Positions 18,263 to 27,131 of a stretch of DNA of 64,000 bases are shown piece after piece. The stretch lies in assembly GCA_938041955.1 (NCBI GenBank), contig CALISD010000122.1, positions 1 to 64,000 on the forward strand. Reading direction: 5' to 3'. Every line of letters begins with the position of its first letter. The first letter of the stretch is position 1. The notes below the pieces were generated by a model. That model was not told the origin of the DNA and ran no database searches. It saw nothing but the letters and a program-made list of their open reading frames with translations. The translations under genes and the position numbers were made by a program. Origin of the DNA: an uncultured Granulosicoccaceae bacterium. GTDB lineage: Bacteria > Pseudomonadota > Gammaproteobacteria > Granulosicoccales > Granulosicoccaceae.

Positions 18263-19543
18263 ATGAAAGTTCTGATCGTAGGCTCCGGCGGGCGTGAACA
18301 TGCATTAGCATGGAAAGTCGCCCAGTCATCGCAGGCAGAGGCAGTTTATGTGGCCCCAGGAAATGCTGGTACTGAGCTAGAGCCGGCAATAGAAAATATC
18401 CAAATTGCCGCTGAAGATATCCCCGCGCTACAACAGTTTGCCAGGCAAAACGCCATTGACTTAACCATTGTCGGGCCAGAAGTCCCTTTAGTGGCCGGCA
18501 TCGTTGACAGCTTTCAGCAGGCCGGGCTCAGGATTTTCGGCCCTGACAAAAAAGCCGCTCAGCTAGAGGGCAGCAAATCTTTTTGCAAAGACTTTTTAGC
18601 CCGCCATCACATCCCAACGGCTGACTACTGCGTATTCACCGATCTCACCAAAGCCTGCGATTACATTAGGAAACTCGGAGCTCCACTGGTAGTGAAAGCA
18701 GACGGACTTGCAGCAGGCAAAGGCGTTGTTATAGCCCTTGATATTGATGAAGCAATCCAGGCTGCCACTGATATGCTGGCAGACAATCGATTTGGCGATG
18801 CCGGTAGCAAAGTGGTTATTGAAGAGTTTCTTGAAGGCACAGAGCTCAGCTATATCTGCATGGTAGATGGAGAACATTGCCTGCCAATGGCTACATCACA
18901 GGATCACAAAGCACGTGACGATGGCGATACCGGCCCCAACACCGGCGGCATGGGAGCTTATTCGCCCGCCTCTGCTGAGACTTCAGCACTCAACGATAAA
19001 ATCATGAAGAGCGTTATTGAACCGACCATTCAAGGCATGGCAAAAGATGGCAATCGCTTTACCGGTTTTTTATACGCGGGCCTGATGATTGGAGCAAACG
19101 GTGAAGCAAAAGTACTTGAGTACAACGTGCGTTTTGGTGACCCTGAAACTCAACCTATCATGATGCGCCTGAAGTCTGACCTGATCACACTTTGTGATGC
19201 AGCAATCGATGGCAGGCTCAACCAGGTAACAGCACAGTGGTCTGAAGAAACCGCAGTGGGTGTCGTACTGGCTGCAGGCGGGTACCCTGAAAGATACACG
19301 AAGGGAGACGTGATAACCGGATTACAGACCGACGATTCAACCGACAACGGCACAAAGGTGTTTCACGCAGGCACTAAAATGGACGGCGAACAGGTAGTAA
19401 CCAACGGCGGTCGAGTACTTTGCGTCACTGCCACTGGCAGCAACGCCAAAGAGGCACAAACGAAAGCTTATGAGGGCGTCGATAAGATTGCTTTTAACAA
19501 CGTGTATTGCCGACGCGATATCGCACACCGCGCAATCGAGTAG
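18263..19543 (+). CDS. purD: phosphoribosylamine-glycine ligase PurD
   Basis: Second step of purine synthesis: joins glycine to 5-phosphoribosylamine using ATP, in the cytosol. ATG 18263 (MKVLIVGSGGREHALAWK) is the start; the codon before it is TTG and unlikely to be used. 426 residues, normal length. ATP-grasp features: KADGLAAGKGV, FLEGTELSYICMVDG, GGMGAYSPA and NVRFGDPETQP. It stands alone rather than next to purH, as happens in many gammaproteobacteria outside the enterics. Confidence 0.97.
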   Translation: MKVLIVGSGGREHALAWKVAQSSQAEAVYVAPGNAGTELEPAIENIQIAAEDIPALQQFARQNAIDLTIVGPEVPLVAGIVDSFQQAGLRIFGPDKKAAQLEGSKSFCKDFLARHHIPTADYCVFTDLTKACDYIRKLGAPLVVKADGLAAGKGVVIALDIDEAIQAATDMLADNRFGDAGSKVVIEEFLEGTELSYICMVDGEHCLPMATSQDHKARDDGDTGPNTGGMGAYSPASAETSALNDKIMKSVIEPTIQGMAKDGNRFTGFLYAGLMIGANGEAKVLEYNVRFGDPETQPIMMRLKSDLITLCDAAIDGRLNQVTAQWSEETAVGVVLAAGGYPERYTKGDVITGLQTDDSTDNGTKVFHAGTKMDGEQVVTNGGRVLCVTATGSNAKEAQTKAYEGVDKIAFNNVYCRRDIAHRAIE

Positions 19544-19635
19544 CGAATCTGCTTATTTGAATCTGGTCTGACGAATAATAAAGCGAGCCGTATAGCGGCT
19601 CACACGCTAATCACTAGCGCTTCATATAACTATTC

Positions 19636-19811
19636 AGTCGAAATGAACTAAATTCATATTTTCGACTGCTTTTGCAGTCTTTGGTAGCTTTTCAGTGTGG
19701 GCCTGTCGTATTTATAGGGCAGGAGTTCACGCGCAACATACAGGTGTATTTCGAGGCGGCCAGCCAGGTTACAAACGACAGCGCCCATGGATACGCAGGT
19801 GCGCCCTGTAT
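19636..19811 (+). repeat. dispersed structured repeat, copy C
   Basis: Begins with stem AGTCGAAA/TTTCGACT (19636-19643 with 19660-19667) and hairpin ACTGC-TTTT-GCAGT, both shared with copy A or B. The core starts TTCAGTGTGGGCCTGTCGT at 19691 and ends ATACGCAGGTGCGCCCTGTA at 19810. The arms pair with wobbles and one bulge. The centre has GGCAGGAGTTCACGCGCAAC and ATACAGGTGTAT. It lies between convergent purD and rho, with its 3' arm four bases from the rho stop codon, in sense with purD. Confidence 0.8.
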
Positions 19812-19813
19812 AG

Positions 19814-21070
19814 CTATCGCTTCATTGCATCAAAAAATTCATCGTTGGTTTTGGTTTGCTGCAAACGCCCCATCAGAAATTCCATCGCTTCAATTTCATC
19901 CATCGGATGTAGGAATTTACGCAAAATCCAGATTTTCTGTAGCTCTTCCTGGCTGATCATCAGCTCTTCACGACGTGTACCGGAACGATTAACACTAATC
20001 GCAGGGAAAGTACGTTTTTCAGCAATGCGTCGATCCAGGTGCAACTCCATATTGCCCGTGCCCTTGAATTCTTCGTAGATCACTTCGTCCATTTTTGAAC
20101 CAGTGTCTACCAAAGTGGTAGCAACAATGGTCAAGCTACCCCCTTCTTCAATGTTCCTCGCGGCACCAAAGAAACGCTTTGGACGATGCAATGCATGTGC
20201 ATCAACACCACCGGTCAACACCTTACCCGACGAAGGAATCACTGTATTGTAAGCTCGCGCTAAGCGTGTGATTGAGTCAAGTAAGATAACCACATCTTTC
20301 TTGTGCTCTACCAGCCGCTTGGCTTTTTCAATCACCATCTCCGCCACTTGCACATGGCGACTTGCCGGCTCATCAAAAGTACTTGAAACCACTTCACCTT
20401 GAACCATACGCTCCATCTCGGTCACTTCTTCCGGGCGCTCATCAATTAACAACACAATCAATACACAGTCAGGGTCGTTGTGGGCAATACTCTGCGCGAT
20501 ATTCTGCAGGATCATCGTTTTACCGGCTTTCGGCGGAGATACGATCAAGGCACGCTGGCCTTTGCCAATCGGGGCTACAAAATCTATGGTTCGGGCAGTG
20601 ATGTCTTCAGTACTGCCATTGCCTAACTCAAGCGTTAAACGTTCAGTAGGATGAAGCGGCGTGAGGTTTTCGAACAGTACTTTGTTACGCGCTTCTTCCG
20701 GCGCGCCTAAGTTAATCTCATCTACCTTCAGCAACGCAAAATAGCGCTCACCGTCTTTAGGCGGCCTGATCTTGCCCGAAATCGAATCGCCGGTACGCAA
20801 ATTGAAGCGCCGAATCTGACTAGGCGAGACATAGATATCATCGGGCCCTGCCAGATAAGAACTGTCGGCTGAGCGCAAAAAGCCAAATCCATCCTGCAGT
20901 ATCTCAAGCACGCCACCACCAAAGATGTCTTCACCTTTCTTGGAGTGGGCCTTGAGTAGAGAGAAAATAATATCTTGTTTACGCGACCGCGCAACACTGT
21001 CAAGACCAGCTGCTTGAGCTAACTCAACCAGTTCACTGGCGGATTTCTTCTTGAGATCGGTGAGGTTCAT
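19814..21070 (-). CDS. rho: transcription termination factor Rho
   Basis: Hexameric RNA-dependent ATPase that ends transcription at unstructured C-rich RNA. 418 residues, one less than E. coli. N-terminal helix bundle ([15 protein letters not shown]), RNP1-type RNA site DGFGFLR (60-66), Walker A SPPKAGKT (178-185), Walker [16 protein letters not shown]-loop and R-loop regions all present. It follows trxA on the same strand across a 324-nt leader that contains a compact three-way-junction fold. Rho usually represses its own leader, and the fold may take part in that. Confidence 0.98.
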   Translation of the reverse strand: MNLTDLKKKSASELVELAQAAGLDSVARSRKQDIIFSLLKAHSKKGEDIFGGGVLEILQDGFGFLRSADSSYLAGPDDIYVSPSQIRRFNLRTGDSISGKIRPPKDGERYFALLKVDEINLGAPEEARNKVLFENLTPLHPTERLTLELGNGSTEDITARTIDFVAPIGKGQRALIVSPPKAGKTMILQNIAQSIAHNDPDCVLIVLLIDERPEEVTEMERMVQGEVVSSTFDEPASRHVQVAEMVIEKAKRLVEHKKDVVILLDSITRLARAYNTVIPSSGKVLTGGVDAHALHRPKRFFGAARNIEEGGSLTIVATTLVDTGSKMDEVIYEEFKGTGNMELHLDRRIAEKRTFPAISVNRSGTRREELMISQEELQKIWILRKFLHPMDEIEAMEFLMGRLQQTKTNDEFFDAMKR

Positions 21071-21172
21071 ATTTATCGAAAAAGGTTGGTGGGATCAGGT
21101 GCAAACCGGGACGGATGAACGGGTTTGGCGATGGGTTTGGTATTAGGGCTTTTGAAAACTACTCGCAGCAGA

Positions 21173-21234
21173 ACGTGCGATTCAGTTTGAAACTGCAGGA
21201 ATTTGCCAACCCTATCATGCGGGTTGGCGCACGT
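21173..21234 (-). promoter_or_regulatory. three-way-junction fold in the rho leader
   Basis: An outer stem ACGTGC/GCACGT (21173-21178 with 21229-21234) encloses two perfect hairpins: CAGT-TTGAA-ACTG (21183-21194 region) and GCCAACCC/GGGTTGGC (21205-21212 with 21221-21228). It sits about 100 nt before the rho start codon in the 324-base gap between trxA and rho. Inverted repeats read the same way on both strands, but rho is the gene it would control. The rest of the gap shows no gene. Confidence 0.5.
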
Positions 21235-21383
21235 CTAGCGACGTTCTAACGCTTCGTCGCGCTTAATACAGCGATTGTAGTACAAATTTCGAAAACCACA
21301 ATTGCAATGCTAGTCTGAACAAAAAAAGACGTTAAACGTACACAGCTGACTTCGCTGGCCGACCTTCAGGTCGACCGGCGTGC

Positions 21384-21401
21384 CTCCTAAGGGGTTAGGA
21401 G
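21384..21401 (-). other. stem-loop overlapping the trxA stop codon
   Basis: CTCCTAA-GGGG-TTAGGAG, a perfect seven-base stem with a four-base loop. The trxA stop codon is inside one arm. A second stem (GGTCGACC-TGAA-GGTCGGCC on the minus strand) follows directly. There is no U-run, so the pair may mark a processing or pause site between trxA and rho. Confidence 0.55.
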
Positions 21402-21721
21402 TTACTGTCAATAAAGGACGCAAGCTGTGATTTTGATAGCGCACCCACTTTCGTGCCCTCTACGGATCCGTTCTTAAACAGCATTAAGGTGGGAATTCCT
21501 CTGACGCCATATTTCGGCGGTGTATTCTGGTTGTCGTCGATATTGAGCTTGGCAATTTTGACCTTATCACCATATTCTGCAGCGATTTCGTCCAGGATTG
21601 GCGCGATCATTTTGCATGGACCACACCATTCTGCCCAATAATCTACCAATACGGGCACCTCTGACTGCAAGACTTCTGCATCAAAGTTGTCGTCTGTGAT
21701 TTCGACAATACTCTCGTGCAA
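21395..21721 (-). CDS. trxA: thioredoxin 1 (TTG start)
   Basis: Small cytosolic disulphide reductant. The frame is open to 21808, but TTG 21721 is the start: it has a strong AAGGAG ribosome site six bases upstream and yields 108 residues ([14 protein letters not shown]), matching the family. The longer frame would run back over a GC-rich hairpin in the leader. Active site WCGPC (Cys33, Cys36) and cis-Pro in [11 protein letters not shown] are intact. The rhlB (divergent), trxA and rho arrangement is classical for gammaproteobacteria. Confidence 0.96.
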   Translation of the reverse strand: MHESIVEITDDNFDAEVLQSEVPVLVDYWAEWCGPCKMIAPILDEIAAEYGDKVKIAKLNIDDNQNTPPKYGVRGIPTLMLFKNGSVEGTKVGALSKSQLASFIDSNS

Positions 21722-21750
21722 CGGATTCTCCTTATGTTTGTATGAACTAA

Positions 21751-21774
21751 CCCCACCATGATATGGGGGTGGGG
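21751..21774 (-). promoter_or_regulatory. GC-rich hairpin in the trxA leader
   Basis: CCCCACC (21751-21757) pairs perfectly with GGTGGGG (21768-21774) around a ten-base loop, about 20 nt upstream of the trxA ribosome site. On the minus strand a T-run precedes rather than follows it, so it is not a simple terminator for trxA. It could be a translational or stability element. Confidence 0.45.
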
Positions 21775-21997
21775 CAAAAAAACAAGCCGATAAACGGGAA
21801 ATCCTCATACCAACAATGAAGAAACGGAAGCATAAACAAGCACGAAGCGGCTATTTATGCCCACAACGCAACCCACCTTCAAATTGTCCGGGATACCGCG
21901 GCGCATGGCGAATTAGAGCCGCCAACAGCGTCTGTACTGTTCTGGGGCGACCCGGTCAAAAAGGCCAAAAAGCCACAGTAAAACGTTAAACCGTGAA

Positions 21998-23362
21998 ATG
22001 AGCTATGCTCTGCAGATGAAATCCAATTATCTGACGTCCGTCAGTTTCAGCGACTTCGCGCTGAACCCCGATCTAGAATCCGCTTTGACTACCGCCGGAT
22101 TCACCTTCTGTACAGAAATTCAGCAGCTATCACTGCCTCTGATGATTGAAGGCAAGGATATCGCGGCACAGTCACAGACCGGAACAGGTAAAACTGCAGC
22201 GTTCCTGTTAGGAATGTATCAGTACCTGCTCAATAACCCGGTCGCAGAGGACCGCAAACCAACGGAATTGCGTGCAATCATTCTTGCGCCGACACGCGAA
22301 CTCGCAATACAGATTCACAAGGATGCCGAGCAGCTGGGCGCAAATATGAATTTTAAAACCGTTCTGGCCTACGGAGGCACTGATTACGAAAAGCAGCGCC
22401 GCCAACTGCAGGAGGGCGCTGACATCCTCATCGGCACGCCCGGCCGCATCATTGACTACTTCAAACAGAAAGTCTTTTCTTTAAGAAAAATCCAGGTAGT
22501 TGTATTGGATGAAGCAGACAGAATGTTCGATCTCGGGTTTATTGCAGACATCCGATTTTTGTTAAGGCGGATGCCGGAACCTGAGGAAAGATTAAACTTG
22601 CTGTTCTCGGCTACCTTATCTCACCGGGTTATGGAATTGGCCTACGAGCACATGAACAACCCGATCGGGTTAAAAACAGAATCCGATCGAATCGCTGCAG
22701 AGAAGGTAAATCAACAGGTTTATCATCCGGCATCTGATGAAAAAATACCGCTGTTAATTGGTTTAATGCAGACACTGCAGCCAAAGCGCAGCATTATATT
22801 TGTTAACACCAAACGGGTTGCCGAGAAAGTCCATGCCTACTTAAAGGGCAATGACATCAAAGCTGAAGTTTTATCAGGTGATGTGCGCCAGAACAAGCGC
22901 CAGAGACTGATCACCGATCTGTCCTCAGGCGATTTGAACACATTGATTGCCACCGATGTTGCCGCCCGCGGGTTGCATATTGAAGGTGTGACCCACGTTT
23001 TCAACTTTGATCTGCCACAAAACGCCGAAGACTATGTACACCGTATTGGCCGAACAGCGCGAGCAGGAGCTTCTGGTGAAGCCATCTCCTTTGCCTGCGA
23101 AGAGTACGTATTTTCGCTACCTGAAATTGAAGAATTACTTGGCCATGAAATCGCCTCAGCCCAGGTCACTGACCAGTTGCTGGTGACCCCTGCACCACCT
23201 GCCAAAATACAACGCAACAAACCACCCGAACATGGCAAACGCGACAGTCGCGGGGCAAACAAAAGCGGCAACAAAAGCCGTAGCCGGCGCCGTGGCAAAC
23301 CCGCTAGCGGCGGTGGATCCAGTGGTGCGCAACCTGCAAGCCCGAAACAAACCAGTCAGTAA
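21998..23362 (+). CDS. rhlB: DEAD-box ATP-dependent RNA helicase RhlB
   Basis: Cytosolic RNA helicase, in E. coli part of the RNA degradosome with RNase E. 454 residues. Q motif region FTFCTEIQQLSLPLM, Walker A AQSQTGTGKT, DEAD motif VLDEADRMFDLGF, SAT motif LLFSATLSHRVMELA, motif V ATDVAARGLHIEGVTH and motif VI HRIGRTARAG. The C-terminal 60 residues are basic, Gly/Ser-rich and disordered, typical of RhlB. The start could be ATG 21998 or ATG 22016. Divergent from trxA, as in E. coli. Confidence 0.96.
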   Translation: MSYALQMKSNYLTSVSFSDFALNPDLESALTTAGFTFCTEIQQLSLPLMIEGKDIAAQSQTGTGKTAAFLLGMYQYLLNNPVAEDRKPTELRAIILAPTRELAIQIHKDAEQLGANMNFKTVLAYGGTDYEKQRRQLQEGADILIGTPGRIIDYFKQKVFSLRKIQVVVLDEADRMFDLGFIADIRFLLRRMPEPEERLNLLFSATLSHRVMELAYEHMNNPIGLKTESDRIAAEKVNQQVYHPASDEKIPLLIGLMQTLQPKRSIIFVNTKRVAEKVHAYLKGNDIKAEVLSGDVRQNKRQRLITDLSSGDLNTLIATDVAARGLHIEGVTHVFNFDLPQNAEDYVHRIGRTARAGASGEAISFACEEYVFSLPEIEELLGHEIASAQVTDQLLVTPAPPAKIQRNKPPEHGKRDSRGANKSGNKSRSRRRGKPASGGGSSGAQPASPKQTSQ

Positions 23363-23448
23363 TCATCGCACGTAGTAATTAAAGTGCGGTTCTAAATCTG
23401 CCAAAAACTCACTATCATTACGCCGATTGAACTACGGAGCCCGAAGCG

Positions 23449-24114
23449 ATGAACTTCGAACACGCCAGAGCCAACATGATCGAACAGCAAATCCGTCCAT
23501 GGGATGTGCTTGATCAAAGAGTCCTCAACGCTCTAGCTGAAATACCGCGAGAGCTTTTTTTACCAGAGCAACACAACGGATTGGCCTACTCAGACACACG
23601 CATTCCGCTGGGTAATGGACGCTACTCACTTAATCCGAATATAGAAGCACGTCTGCTTCAGGCTGCGGTATTGGAAACCGATGATCGAGCGCTGATTATT
23701 GGCTGTGGCAGTGGCTACCTGGCTGCCTGCGCGGCGAAAATGTGCAAGCACGTGGAATCTATAGACACACAAGAGGCGGTGAACGCTCACGCACAGAAAA
23801 TTGCCAATGAATGCGGCATTGACAACATCAAGTTTTTTACCGGTGACCTGATCGCCGATCTACCGGACAAAACCAGCTACGATGCCATTATTGTCAATGG
23901 CTCGCTGGCCTCTGTGCCGGAGCGACTGAAAACCCGGCTCACCCTCTCCGGACGCCTCATCATCACTGTCGGCAGCGAAAGCGCACCAACCATGGAGACG
24001 TTTGTCATTCGCCGTATCGGCGAATCCGACTGGCTCGAGCAGAGTATGTTCGACACGCATATACCTTCGCTCATGCAAGCTGCAGCAAGCACCAGCAGCT
24101 CATTCGAATTCTAA
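23449..24114 (+). CDS. protein-L-isoaspartate O-methyltransferase family protein
   Basis: 221-residue SAM-dependent methyltransferase related to Pcm. N-terminal MIEQQIRPWDVLDQRVL and PRELFLPEQHNGLAYSD are the PCMT-family opening, followed by the SAM loop LIIGCGSGYLAACAAKM. It lies 230 nt before tolC on the same strand; a Pcm-like gene next to tolC is a recurrent arrangement in proteobacteria. The second half diverges from true Pcm, so repair of isoaspartyl damage is likely but not certain. Confidence 0.85.
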   Translation: MNFEHARANMIEQQIRPWDVLDQRVLNALAEIPRELFLPEQHNGLAYSDTRIPLGNGRYSLNPNIEARLLQAAVLETDDRALIIGCGSGYLAACAAKMCKHVESIDTQEAVNAHAQKIANECGIDNIKFFTGDLIADLPDKTSYDAIIVNGSLASVPERLKTRLTLSGRLIITVGSESAPTMETFVIRRIGESDWLEQSMFDTHIPSLMQAAASTSSSFEF

Positions 24115-24346
24115 TCTTTCGACGTAAATCCCAGGACCTTACCGGTGCCCGATGCTGTACCGGTCAAGCACAATCAAACACATCGGGGTGAATGCGTAAT
24201 TTCTCAATGCGGTAAACTCAAAAAACCGTCAAAAAAACCCCAAAAACTCAAAATACCTTCTACATTCCTAATACCTAAAAAAGAAACGTGCCTGACCACA
24301 TGGGCACCGCTTATAAAGCTGTCCAGTATTAGTGAGAAAAATAAGT

Positions 24347-25663
24347 ATGAAATTGCGCCTGACGCTCTCCACTTGCATGCCACTGATCGTTGCAGTTCCG
24401 CTACTGCTTCCACATACATCAACAGCTGCAAATTTATCTGAAATCTACCAACTCGCAGCCAGTAAAGATTCTGTGATACAAGCAAGCAGAGCACAGCACG
24501 AGGCGGCAATAGAGGCGTTGCCATTGGCTCGCTCTGCCATGCTGCCACAGATAGCACTGGCAGCAGATCTGGCTGAAAACGAAGACAACGACGATGGTGG
24601 CGGTGCTTACGACTCCAATTCCTACGGCGCTTCTATCACGCAAAATGTATTCAACCTGGCAGCCATGCGCTCAATCAAGAAGGCGAAAGCCAACGTAGCC
24701 CAGGCGCAAGCAAGCTTACTTGAGGCCGAACAAAGCCTGATGTTTCGAACCGCACAAGCTTACTTTAACGTGTTAACTGCACGAGAAGCTTATAGCGCTG
24801 CCAGCTCTTCGCGCGAAGCAATAGCCAGACAGACCGAACAAGCCGAGCGTCGTTTTGATGTGGGCTTATCAGCTATCACAGACGTTAAAGAAGCTCAGGC
24901 ACAGCTTGATCTTGCGGTCGCTCGCGAAGTGGTAGCAGAAAATCAATTGGCACTGGCACGTGAAGCATTGCGAGTCATCATCAATCAGGACGTACCGGTA
25001 CTTGATGGCTTAAAAGAAGATGCCGCACTCACAGCACCAGCACCGGCCTCAGTCGCCGATTGGATCGCTGTGGCAGAGAAGAACAACCCCCGCCTGGCAG
25101 TCGCGCGAAGGGACTACGAATTGGCCGCCGCTGACATTGGTATTGAACGCGCTGGTCGGCTGCCGACACTTGCCATTACAGGGGGCTATCAGAATCAGGA
25201 AACGGGAACGCCTTCACGGCCAGACAGAGAATCAGGACAGGTTAAGCTACAGCTTGAATACCCACTACTCACCGGTGGACGAACCAGTGCACTTATCCGA
25301 CAGGCAAAGTCGCGAGCGACTCAAGCCTCTTTTAATCTCGAAACTGTTCGACGTGCGGTAGTACAGGAAACGCGTGATGCCTATCTGACGGTATTGGCTG
25401 ACATCAGCCAAACTAATGCTCTAAATCAGGCTCTGGCCTCTACCGAAGTAGCGAAAGACGCGACACAAGCAGGCTTTGATGCTGGTACCAGAACCGCAGT
25501 TGAGGTACTCGTCTCTCTACGCGATACGTTCAACGCCCATGCTGACTACTCTGCCGCCAGACATCAATACGTCATTAGCAGCTTACAACTTCGCCTGGCG
25601 TCCGGCATATTGGCTCAGAAACATATCGATTCAATCAGCCGCTCTTTAGAGGTAGGTAGATAA
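24347..25663 (+). CDS. tolC: TolC-family outer membrane channel
   Basis: Trimeric outer-membrane duct used by type I secretion and RND/ABC efflux pumps. ATG 24347 starts a signal peptide (MKLRLTLSTCMPLIVAVPLL up to TAA); a GTG at 24332 in the same frame is less likely. About 438 residues with the two-fold repeat of TolC: long helical coils (AQAQASLLEAEQSLMFRTAQ and ATQASFNLETVRRAVVQET) and beta segments (YGASITQNVF, VKLQLEYPLLTGG). A strong terminator follows. No efflux-pump genes are adjacent, so it probably serves several systems. Confidence 0.93.
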   Translation: MKLRLTLSTCMPLIVAVPLLLPHTSTAANLSEIYQLAASKDSVIQASRAQHEAAIEALPLARSAMLPQIALAADLAENEDNDDGGGAYDSNSYGASITQNVFNLAAMRSIKKAKANVAQAQASLLEAEQSLMFRTAQAYFNVLTAREAYSAASSSREAIARQTEQAERRFDVGLSAITDVKEAQAQLDLAVAREVVAENQLALAREALRVIINQDVPVLDGLKEDAALTAPAPASVADWIAVAEKNNPRLAVARRDYELAAADIGIERAGRLPTLAITGGYQNQETGTPSRPDRESGQVKLQLEYPLLTGGRTSALIRQAKSRATQASFNLETVRRAVVQETRDAYLTVLADISQTNALNQALASTEVAKDATQAGFDAGTRTAVEVLVSLRDTFNAHADYSAARHQYVISSLQLRLASGILAQKHIDSISRSLEVGR

Positions 25664-25675
25664 GTAACTCATAAA

Positions 25676-25697
25676 GGACTGGGTAGATACCCAGTCC
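25676..25697 (+). other. stem-loop after tolC
   Basis: GGACTGGGT-AGAT-ACCCAGTCC, nine perfect pairs with a four-base loop, 13 nt after the tolC stop. It precedes the intrinsic terminator and probably acts with it to end the transcript or protect its 3' end. Confidence 0.65.
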
Positions 25698-25712
25698 GGC
25701 TACAGTAAATAG

Positions 25713-25739
25713 AGCGGCTGGTATTCAGCAGCCGCTTTT
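25713..25739 (+). terminator. intrinsic terminator of tolC
   Basis: AGCGGCTG (25713-25720) pairs with CAGCCGCT (25729-25736) around an eight-base loop and runs straight into TTTT. Stem strength and the T-run fit a Rho-independent terminator on the plus strand. Confidence 0.8.
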
Positions 25740-25798
25740 CAATAAGTACGCGCATCCCACCACGCCACTACATCGGCCCGTCTCTATAGGCGGAAATT

Positions 25799-25927
25799 TG
25801 ATTCTTGCAGAGCTTTGGTTGCTTTCAGGGTACACCTGCCGTGCCACGAGGCAGGAGTTCGCGCGGCACACAAGTTGTCTTGAGTTCGAGACAACGCGCC
25901 TAGACACGACAGCTGCGCCCTGAATAG
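25799..25927 (+). repeat. dispersed structured repeat, copy D
   Basis: Upstream part TTGCAGAGCTTTGGTTGC matches the other copies. The closing arms are TTCAGGGTACACCTGCCGTG (25824) and CACGACAGCTGCGCCCTGAA (ending 25924); TTCAGGG/CCCTGAA pair perfectly. Inside are GAGGCAGGAGTTCGCGCG and a strong hairpin GTTGTCT/AGACAAC, which replaces the ATACAGGTGTAT hairpin of copies A-C at the same place. It lies between the tolC terminator and the convergent zinc-finger gene, so tolC read-through or a separate promoter must make any RNA. Confidence 0.8.
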
Positions 25928-25932
25928 TTACA

Positions 25933-26124
25933 TCAGCCCTCTATCAACTCGAACTGTGTCCCACAGTAAGGGCAACTGCCGTGCTTCTCTGCTTCCAGCG
26001 AGATATAAACTCTCGGGTGAGAATTCCACAAACCCATTTTTTCAGTTGGACAATACGCCGGCAACTCAGATGCTTTGATTTGCACCGGTTCACTGGTGTT
26101 TGCTTGTTCTTTTGTGTCTGTCAT
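25933..26124 (-). CDS. zf-CHCC zinc-finger protein
   Basis: 63-residue protein with the CHCC zinc-binding pattern of the NDUFS6-like family: Cys in YCPTEKMGLWNSHPRVY with its His, then CPYCGTQFEL at the C-terminus. Family members bind zinc; the mitochondrial relative is a complex I accessory subunit, but the bacterial role is not settled. It lies 33 nt after ilvE on the same strand, last gene of a probable glnE-ilvE operon. Confidence 0.85.
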   Translation of the reverse strand: MTDTKEQANTSEPVQIKASELPAYCPTEKMGLWNSHPRVYISLEAEKHGSCPYCGTQFELIEG

Positions 26125-26157
26125 TTTAACTTCTGATCAGTTGCTTAAGGGTCGGAG

Positions 26158-27078
26158 TTATACGTAGGTAAGCCATGACTCATGCTTTTCAGATTTACCC
26201 TCAACCGCCGCAAAGTACATGGATTGCAGCTTCTCGGTAATAGGTCCGCGTGATCCATCGCCAATGCTACGGTTATCGACTTCTCTGATCGGGGTGATTT
26301 CAGCCGCGGTGCCACTAAAAAACGCTTCGTCAGAAATGTACACCTCATCGCGGGTGATTCTTCTTTCAATTATCGGGACATTGATCTCAGCCGCCAATTC
26401 CATCACCGTCTGGCGCGTAATGCCGTCAAGCGCAGACGTGAGATCCGGGGTATGGATTGTACCTTCACGAACAATGAAAAAGTTCTCACCGGAACCTTCT
26501 GCTACATAGCCCTCGTTGTCCAACAACAGCGCTTCATCGTAGCCATCCTGAAGAGCCTCCTGCAACGCCAGCATCGAGTTCATATATTGACCGTTAGCCT
26601 TGGCTTTACACATCGCAATATTGACGTGGTGGCGGGTAAAGGACGACGTTTTAATTCTAATGCCGCGCTCAAGATTCTCGGCACCCAAATAGGCCCCCCA
26701 CTCCCAGGCTGCGATCATACAGTGAACAGATAGATTGTCCGCTCGCAAACCCATTCCTTCGCTGCCATAAAAGCACATTGGCCGGATATACGCAGAATCC
26801 AGGTTGTTCTCGCGCACCACCGTTTTTTGCACTTCGCACAGCTCATCAAAGCCGTAGGGAATATCCATGCGTAAAATCTTGCCAGAATTAAACAACCGCT
26901 TGGTATGTTGTTCTAATTTGAATATCGCAGGGCCCTTGGGGGTGGCGTAAGCCCGTACACCTTCAAACACGCCCATACCATAATGCAGCGTATGGGTAAG
27001 CACGTGCACCTTTGCCTCACGCCACGGCACAAGCTCACCATCGAGCCAAATGACTCCATCTCTATCTGACATTGACAT
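26158..27078 (-). CDS. ilvE: branched-chain amino acid aminotransferase IlvE
   Basis: PLP enzyme that makes or breaks valine, leucine and isoleucine by transamination with glutamate. 306 residues. Fold-type IV landmarks: THTLHYGMGVFEGVRAY, the PLP lysine K160 in CKAKANGQYMNS, EGSGENFFIVREG and DGITRQTVMELA. A GGAG ribosome site lies about nine bases before ATG 27078; the second Met two codons on is possible. It is 53 nt downstream of glnE on the same strand. Confidence 0.96.
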   Translation of the reverse strand: MSMSDRDGVIWLDGELVPWREAKVHVLTHTLHYGMGVFEGVRAYATPKGPAIFKLEQHTKRLFNSGKILRMDIPYGFDELCEVQKTVVRENNLDSAYIRPMCFYGSEGMGLRADNLSVHCMIAAWEWGAYLGAENLERGIRIKTSSFTRHHVNIAMCKAKANGQYMNSMLALQEALQDGYDEALLLDNEGYVAEGSGENFFIVREGTIHTPDLTSALDGITRQTVMELAAEINVPIIERRITRDEVYISDEAFFSGTAAEITPIREVDNRSIGDGSRGPITEKLQSMYFAAVEGKSEKHESWLTYV

Positions 27079-27131
27079 AAGCTTGTCTCCAATCTCTTTA
27101 CGGGTGTGGCTTACAACACCCTGTTTAGTAG

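Noticed and set aside
1161..25924. Reading the TTCAG...CTGAA repeats as simple MITEs
   Set aside because: Similarity between copies extends well upstream of the inverted arms, no flanking target duplications are visible, and wobble pairs and compensatory changes fit RNA folding better. Not fully excluded.
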